From Hydractinia symbiolongicarpus (Eukaryota; Cnidaria; Hydrozoa; Anthoathecata; Hydractiniidae), in NCBI RefSeq assembly GCF_029227915.1, contig NC_079879.1:10230001-10294000 (forward strand): 64,000 nt of DNA, in the 5' to 3' direction. The first letter of the stretch is position 1; every line of letters begins with the position of its first letter. Positions 59,656 to 64,000 of the stretch are shown one piece after another. Under the pieces are notes generated by a model. It searched no databases. It had not been told where the DNA came from and worked only from the letters and a program-made list of their open reading frames with translations. The position numbers and the translations under genes were made by a program.

Positions 59656-61757
59656 CTAATCGACTTCTTCAACTGTTGGTCCCTGTTGTGTTCCAGCACT
59701 ACCATTTCCAGATTGATGAAGTTTTGTCATAATCGGCTGACAGATTTGTTCCAATTCGGACTTCTTCGATTCATATTCGTATTTTTCTGCCTGTTGGTTT
59801 GAATCCAACCAGTTGATTACTTCCTCACATTTTTTGATAATAACTTCTTTGTCGTCTTCAGATAATTTATCTTTTACGTTGGCATCGTTCACTGTATTCT
59901 TCATTTGATAAGCGTAACTTTCCAAGTTGTTTTTTCCTTCGACTTTTTCTTTTTGCTTGTCGTCTTCGTCTTTGTATTTTTCAGCTTCCGCCACCATACG
60001 ATCTACTTCAGCTTGAGATAATCGTCCTTTATCGTTTTTAATCGTTATTTTCGAGTCTTTCCCAGTACTTTTATCTTTGGCGATGACATTTAAGATGCCA
60101 TTTGCGTCAACATCAAACGTCACTTCAATCTGCGGAACGCCCCTTGGTGCAGGTGGAATGCCAGAAAGTTCGAATCTTCCGAGCAAGTGATTATCATTAG
60201 TCATTGCACGTTCTCCTTCGTAAACTTGAATGGAAACACCTGGCTGATTATCCGAGTATGTGGTGAACACTTGAGTTTTCTTTGTTGGAATTGTTGTGTT
60301 TCGTTTGATAATGGGAGTCATCACACCTCCCGCAGTTTCGATACCAAGAGACAGTGGAGCCACATCGAGTAACAGTAAGTCTTGTACTGCTTCATTTTTA
60401 TCTCCCTTTAAGATAGCGGCTTGAATGGCAGCTCCGTAAGCAACAGCTTCGTCTGGATTTACTGAGTTGCAGAGCTCTTTTCCATTAAAGAAATTAATTA
60501 ACAATTCTTTAACTTTTGGTATTCGAGTGGAACCTCCAACTAAGACGATTTCATCGATTTGTGATTTTTGAAGTTTTGCGTCACTCAAAGCTTTTTGTAC
60601 AGGTTCCAGTGTCTTTTTAAACAAGTCTCCATTGATTTCTTCAAACTTGGCTTTTGTGATAGACGTAAAGAAATCGATACCTTCATACAAGGAATCGATT
60701 TCAATATTTGCTTGAGTGGACGACGACAGTGTTCTTTTCGCTCTTTCGCAAGCCGTTCGTAACCGTCTTACTGCTCGTTTATTTCCACTGATATCTTTCT
60801 TATGCTTGCGTTGAAACTCCTAAAATCATAAAAAAATTCGTTCACAATATTTCCATTTTAGTTTGAAAATAAGAGGATAGAGAATTAAATTGTTTTTTTT
60901 AACACTTACCTTAATAAAATAATTAACGAGATTATTATCAAAATCTTCGCCACCAAGATGCGTGTCTCCTGCTGTTGATTTCACTTCGAAAATTCCTCCA
61001 TCGATACTCAATATTGAAACATCAAATGTTCCTCCGCCCAAATCAAATATTAAGACATGTTGTTCTTTGTTATTTGAAGTTTTATCCAAACCGTAAGCAA
61101 TAGCTGCTGCTGTGGGTTCATTGATAACTCGAAGAACGTTCAATCCTGCAATAACTCCAGCGTCTTTCGTTGCTTGTCTTTGAGAGTCGTTAAAATAAGC
61201 TGGTACTGTTATGACAGCCTCTGTAACTTTATCTCCAAGAAAGTTTTCCGCAGTTTCTTTCATCTTTGTTAATACCATAGAGGAAATTTCTTCAGGGAAA
61301 AATTCTTTGTCTTCATTCTTATATTGGACCTAAAATTTGATACCATACCGCACTTTATTACTATCGAAACGGAAAGTTGCATTTTTGGTTATAAATGTTG
61401 TTTGTTAAATGTAGAAAAATCTTAGACATTTGCTTTTCTTTTTAACCTTACCTTTATTTTTGGCTTTCCATTTCGATTAACAACTGCAAATGGCCAGTGC
61501 TTCTTGTCTTGTTGAACAGTCGAGTCATCAAACTTTCGACCTATCAATCTTTTAGCGTCAAATACTGTGTTTGAGGGATTCATTGCTACTTGATTTTTTG
61601 CCGCGTCTCCGATTAGTCGTTCATTCTCGTTGAATGCTACATAACTCGGTGTGGTCCGATTACCAGAATCGTTGGCAATTATTTCAACTTTTCCGTGTTG
61701 AAAAACTCCAACGCAAGAGTAAGTCGTACCAAGATCTATACCAATTGCCTTCGACAT
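59656..61757 (-). CDS. HSP70: Cytosolic heat shock protein 70
   Basis: Exons: 61452-61757, 60910-61329, 59656-60819; 629 aa. ATP-dependent chaperone of cytosol and nucleus. Seen: the ATP-binding signature [13 protein letters not shown] near residue 5, second signature [14 protein letters not shown], third signature [13 protein letters not shown], linker and substrate-binding beta domain ([20 protein letters not shown]), helical lid, and C-terminal EEVD, which docks TPR co-chaperones and marks the cytosolic type. The GGMP-rich linker of constitutive HSC70s is missing and the C-terminus is short ([10 protein letters not shown]). The start ATG gives [12 protein letters not shown], the usual N-terminus. 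Two introns break the ATPase domain, while many heat-inducible HSP70 genes are intronless. Upstream heat-shock elements suggest heat induction. Confidence 0.95.
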
Positions 61758-61852
61758 TTTTGTACGTCTGTTGATTCTTCTTCTCTCTTGATTTGTATTT
61801 ATATCTTTTTGTTTCAATTTTTTGTTGAATTGTCATCTTTAAATTGAATGCT

Positions 61853-61860
61853 TTTTTATA
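61853..61860 (-). promoter_or_regulatory. TATA box of HSP70
   Basis: TATAAAAA on the minus strand, 96 bases upstream of the ATG, just downstream of the first heat-shock element. Confidence 0.6.
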
Positions 61861-61871
61861 TTATTTTCTAA

Positions 61872-62104
61872 GAATTGTCTAGAACTCATTACAAACTTTA
61901 GCGGGAATTTTCTAGAATACATATCGTTATTTGATTGGCTATTAGGCTACCATTTTGAATAATTATGTACTTAGCCTAACACATAATTTTCTAGAATAAT
62001 TATACTTTGAGGCTACCATCTTGAATAATTACAAGATAGCCGAGCCTGTTGACATAGTTAGTGTGGAAGCGTCTAGATTGTTTTGCCGCAAGAAAATTCT
62101 AGAA
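61872..62104 (-). promoter_or_regulatory. Array of heat-shock elements upstream of HSP70
   Basis: Alternating GAA/TTC units at 2-base spacing, the HSF1 binding pattern: 61905-61917 (GAATTTTCTAGAA, three perfect units), 62092-62104 (GAAAATTCTAGAA, three perfect units), 61989-61996 (TTCTAGAA, two units), and 61872-61884 (GAATTGTCTAGAA, one mismatch). A CCAAT-like ATTGGCTATT lies at about 61934. Positions of about 15, 45, 130 and 230 bases upstream of the TATA box suit a heat-inducible promoter. Confidence 0.85.
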
Positions 62105-62398
62105 AGTAGTTTGACAGTAAAAAGAAAAACATACAAATCTTTGTGTGATTAGATTTTATAAATTTTGTAGACTTAAAAGAACTGGATCTGAAAAAATTTT
62201 TTACATTATTTTATCTTGTGTGCTCAGTCTTATAAAATTGACGTTGGACCGGTGGGATATAACAATTACTTCAAAATTCATGCATAAATTTAAAAAATAT
62301 ATATATATACATAAAAGAAATTTAAATCGCTTTAAAGCAAATAACTTTCAGGTGTTTGTAACATAAAGTTTTAGAAAAAAGGTAAAGTAAAAGTATAG

Positions 62399-62470
62399 TG
62401 GAGGTGCGGGGTTTCGAACCCCGGGCCTCTCGCATGCAAAGCGAGCGCTCTACCACTGAGCTACACCCCC
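62399..62470 (-). tRNA. tRNA-Ala (anticodon TGC)
   Basis: On the minus strand a 72-base cloverleaf: acceptor GGGGGTG/CACCTCC (one G-U) with discriminator A; D-arm AGCTCAGTGGTAGAGC; anticodon arm CTCGC-TTTGCAT-GCGAG with anticodon TGC; T-arm CCGGGG-TTCGAAA-CCCCG-type. A box and B box (GGTTCGAAACC) are intact. No intron. CCA not encoded, as expected in eukaryotes. It lies upstream of HSP70 on the same strand. Confidence 0.95.
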
Positions 62471-62948
62471 GATAGGAGCACATAAACTTCAAGGAATGTG
62501 TTGTAAACATGTATTACACTTTTTTTAAAGATCTCTTTGTTTTGAGTTTTATTAAATATTTCTTGAAAGTGTTTTTACATAGTTGCTGATGCGATTATTT
62601 TTAAAGCATATGACAAAATAATTGACGAAAATTGTAATATATCCATACTTCTACACCGTGGATTTTAATACAGAAAGTTTTGCAGTCTGATACTTGAGCC
62701 TTAGCATTGTTCTTAAAATATTGCTTTTTTTGAACCTAATACAACTTTCCCGCGATTTTTTTTTAAACATAAAAACGAGGCCGAGTGTATCATATTTTTA
62801 AAATATTTAAAATGGCTAGCAAACAGAGTGTAAATGAAAGTTTATTAAAAAGACACTAACATAAATATCAATATTTTCCAGCAAAAAGAAGATATTGAGG
62901 ACAACTAGGGAGTAAAAAAACAGAACTCACTCTTTTTTACCTGTATTT
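62471..62948. other. Intergenic stretch, nothing recognised
   Basis: AT-rich DNA right of the tRNA gene. No exon, RNA gene or clear repeat seen. Confidence 0.5.
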
Positions 62949-63541
62949 ACTATACACTTTTTTTTATATAAGAAACCTGTCGAAGGGACTAGTTCTCAAA
63001 TTTTCCTATTTGTAGGCTGAAATTCCATGTTTTTAGTCCAAAAAATTCGTATTTAGTTTCTTATTTTCCTAGTTAAATAAGGGTTTCTTATATCAAATAA
63101 TTAGCTAGTTCTAAAAGTTTCTTTAATTTTTGGACTAGTTGGTTTCCAAATAAAAACATTTAGCATTTCTCGTTTCAAAGTCTCTTTTATTAAAAGTTTT
63201 CAACAACACAACAGCACAAAATATAAACAATATAACTCAAGAAGAATCAAAAACATAACCCTACTGCTACAAATGCAATGACCTTGTATTTAAAATGCGT
63301 GTTTTATTGATGATTTACTGTGGTGTGTATTATTCCCATTGGGACCTTAGGTACAGTGACGTAATAAAACTACTTACTCCCCAGTGATGATTGTAACATT
63401 TTCTTCAATTAATTGCAAGAATTAATTACAAACAAGTTTCTAATTTCAGAAATAGACATAGAATGTAGTAGTAAAAGTTTCTTAATTTTTGAAGAATTCT
63501 GGTAGGTTTCTTATAAACATGTTTCTTATAAAAAAAACGTA
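62949..63541. mobile_element. Probable MITE with inverted ends and TA flanks
   Basis: The left end (ACACTTTTTTTTATATAAGA) and the reverse complement of the right end (ACGTTTTTTTTATAAGAAAC) match imperfectly over about 22 bases. TA lies outside each. Phrases such as GTTTCTTATA and TAGTTCTAAAAGTTTC recur inside. About 590 bases, non-coding. Confidence 0.5.
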
Positions 63542-64000
63542 TAAAGGAGATTGAGAAGTACTGTTCAAAATGTGGGATGAAAGGGAAAGCGATTATTAAA
63601 ACAATGGACAGGGGACGAAAATTTCAAGTATACACTTCCAACGATTACTTGCTCCAAGCAACGTATTTTGGAAACTTAAATCAATCAATCTTAGTTTTTC
63701 CATATCCGGTTGTAGAGTCTACTCAGACACTCAGGAATACAACACTCAATCCGTTCCCCCAATCAGTAGCCTTGGTCGCGTGTTTGATATACCAGCGTAA
63801 ATCATATTTCTCAAAACACACACATAAGCTCTTACCTAGTTAACTAAGCTTTCTTCCAGGATATCTTATTCAGTTTCTCTCGCACGAAAGCTTAGACGCA
63901 ACCAAATGTCTCGGCAAATCCCTAAAATTCACATCCACCTCATAGCAAACCTCAAATTACAATCATTCTTACATAAAACAAAAGATTTCTCGATATTGAC
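63542..64000. other. Window end, dispersed repeat and unassigned frame
   Basis: An 88-codon plus-strand frame (63577-63843) resembles nothing I know and has no support as a gene. About 63835-63905 is an inverted copy of a segment in both avidin spacers (13735-13805 and 17430-17495), sharing GCGTCTAAGCTTT and GAAAGCTTAGTTAACTAGG. Confidence 0.45.

Noticed and set aside
63577-63843. 88-codon plus-strand frame near the window end
   Set aside because: No homology or promoter context; next to repeats.

Overview
The window looks like nuclear DNA of an invertebrate animal. It is AT-rich, has many short exons in GT-AG introns, and is littered with decayed transposons. Nothing in it names the species. 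The gene content, the retroelement types and possible trans-splice acceptors in front of start codons make a cnidarian, perhaps a hydrozoan, the best guess (inference only). I rebuilt gene models by hand from splice signals, reading-frame phase and family resemblance.

Layout. (1) 83-8007, + strand: a 16-exon major facilitator transporter of the ZIFL (zinc-induced-facilitator-like) type, with one GC-AG intron. (2) 8008-11542: no gene; a decayed BEL/Pao retrotransposon and a tRNA-like SINE. (3) 11543-19263, - strand: a cluster of avidin (biotin-binding protein) genes. It has three complete three-exon genes (A, B, D) and an orphan last exon (C), arranged in a recent tandem duplication of about 3.5 kb. 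Avidins are rarely described in non-vertebrate animals, so this is the most interesting locus here. (4) 21430-43363, - strand: a 31-exon CFAP43 (WDR96) gene of about 1678 codons, with N-terminal WD-type repeats and a C-terminal coiled coil, needed for the axoneme of cilia and flagella. Its introns carry Helitron-like copies, MITEs, a tRNA-like stem-loop and an 18-bp minisatellite. (5) 43364-52103: a repeat-rich gap with a broken retroelement in permuted order, a SINE abutting a MITE, and an RTE-type LINE relic. (6) 52104-59233, + strand: a UBXN11-like gene with coiled coil and SEP domain, whose UBX domain appears cut off. (7) 59656-61757, - strand: a cytosolic HSP70 in three exons ending in EEVD, with textbook heat-shock elements upstream. 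(8) 62399-62470, - strand: tRNA-Ala(TGC), then repeats to the end.

No operon-like relation links the genes. UBXN11 and HSP70 converge on a 420-bp gap that contains a perfect 16-bp-arm palindrome. Within the avidin cluster all copies point the same way and the three complete genes each have a TATA box. The orphan exon C is phase-compatible with gene B, so a hybrid avidin by alternative splicing is possible.
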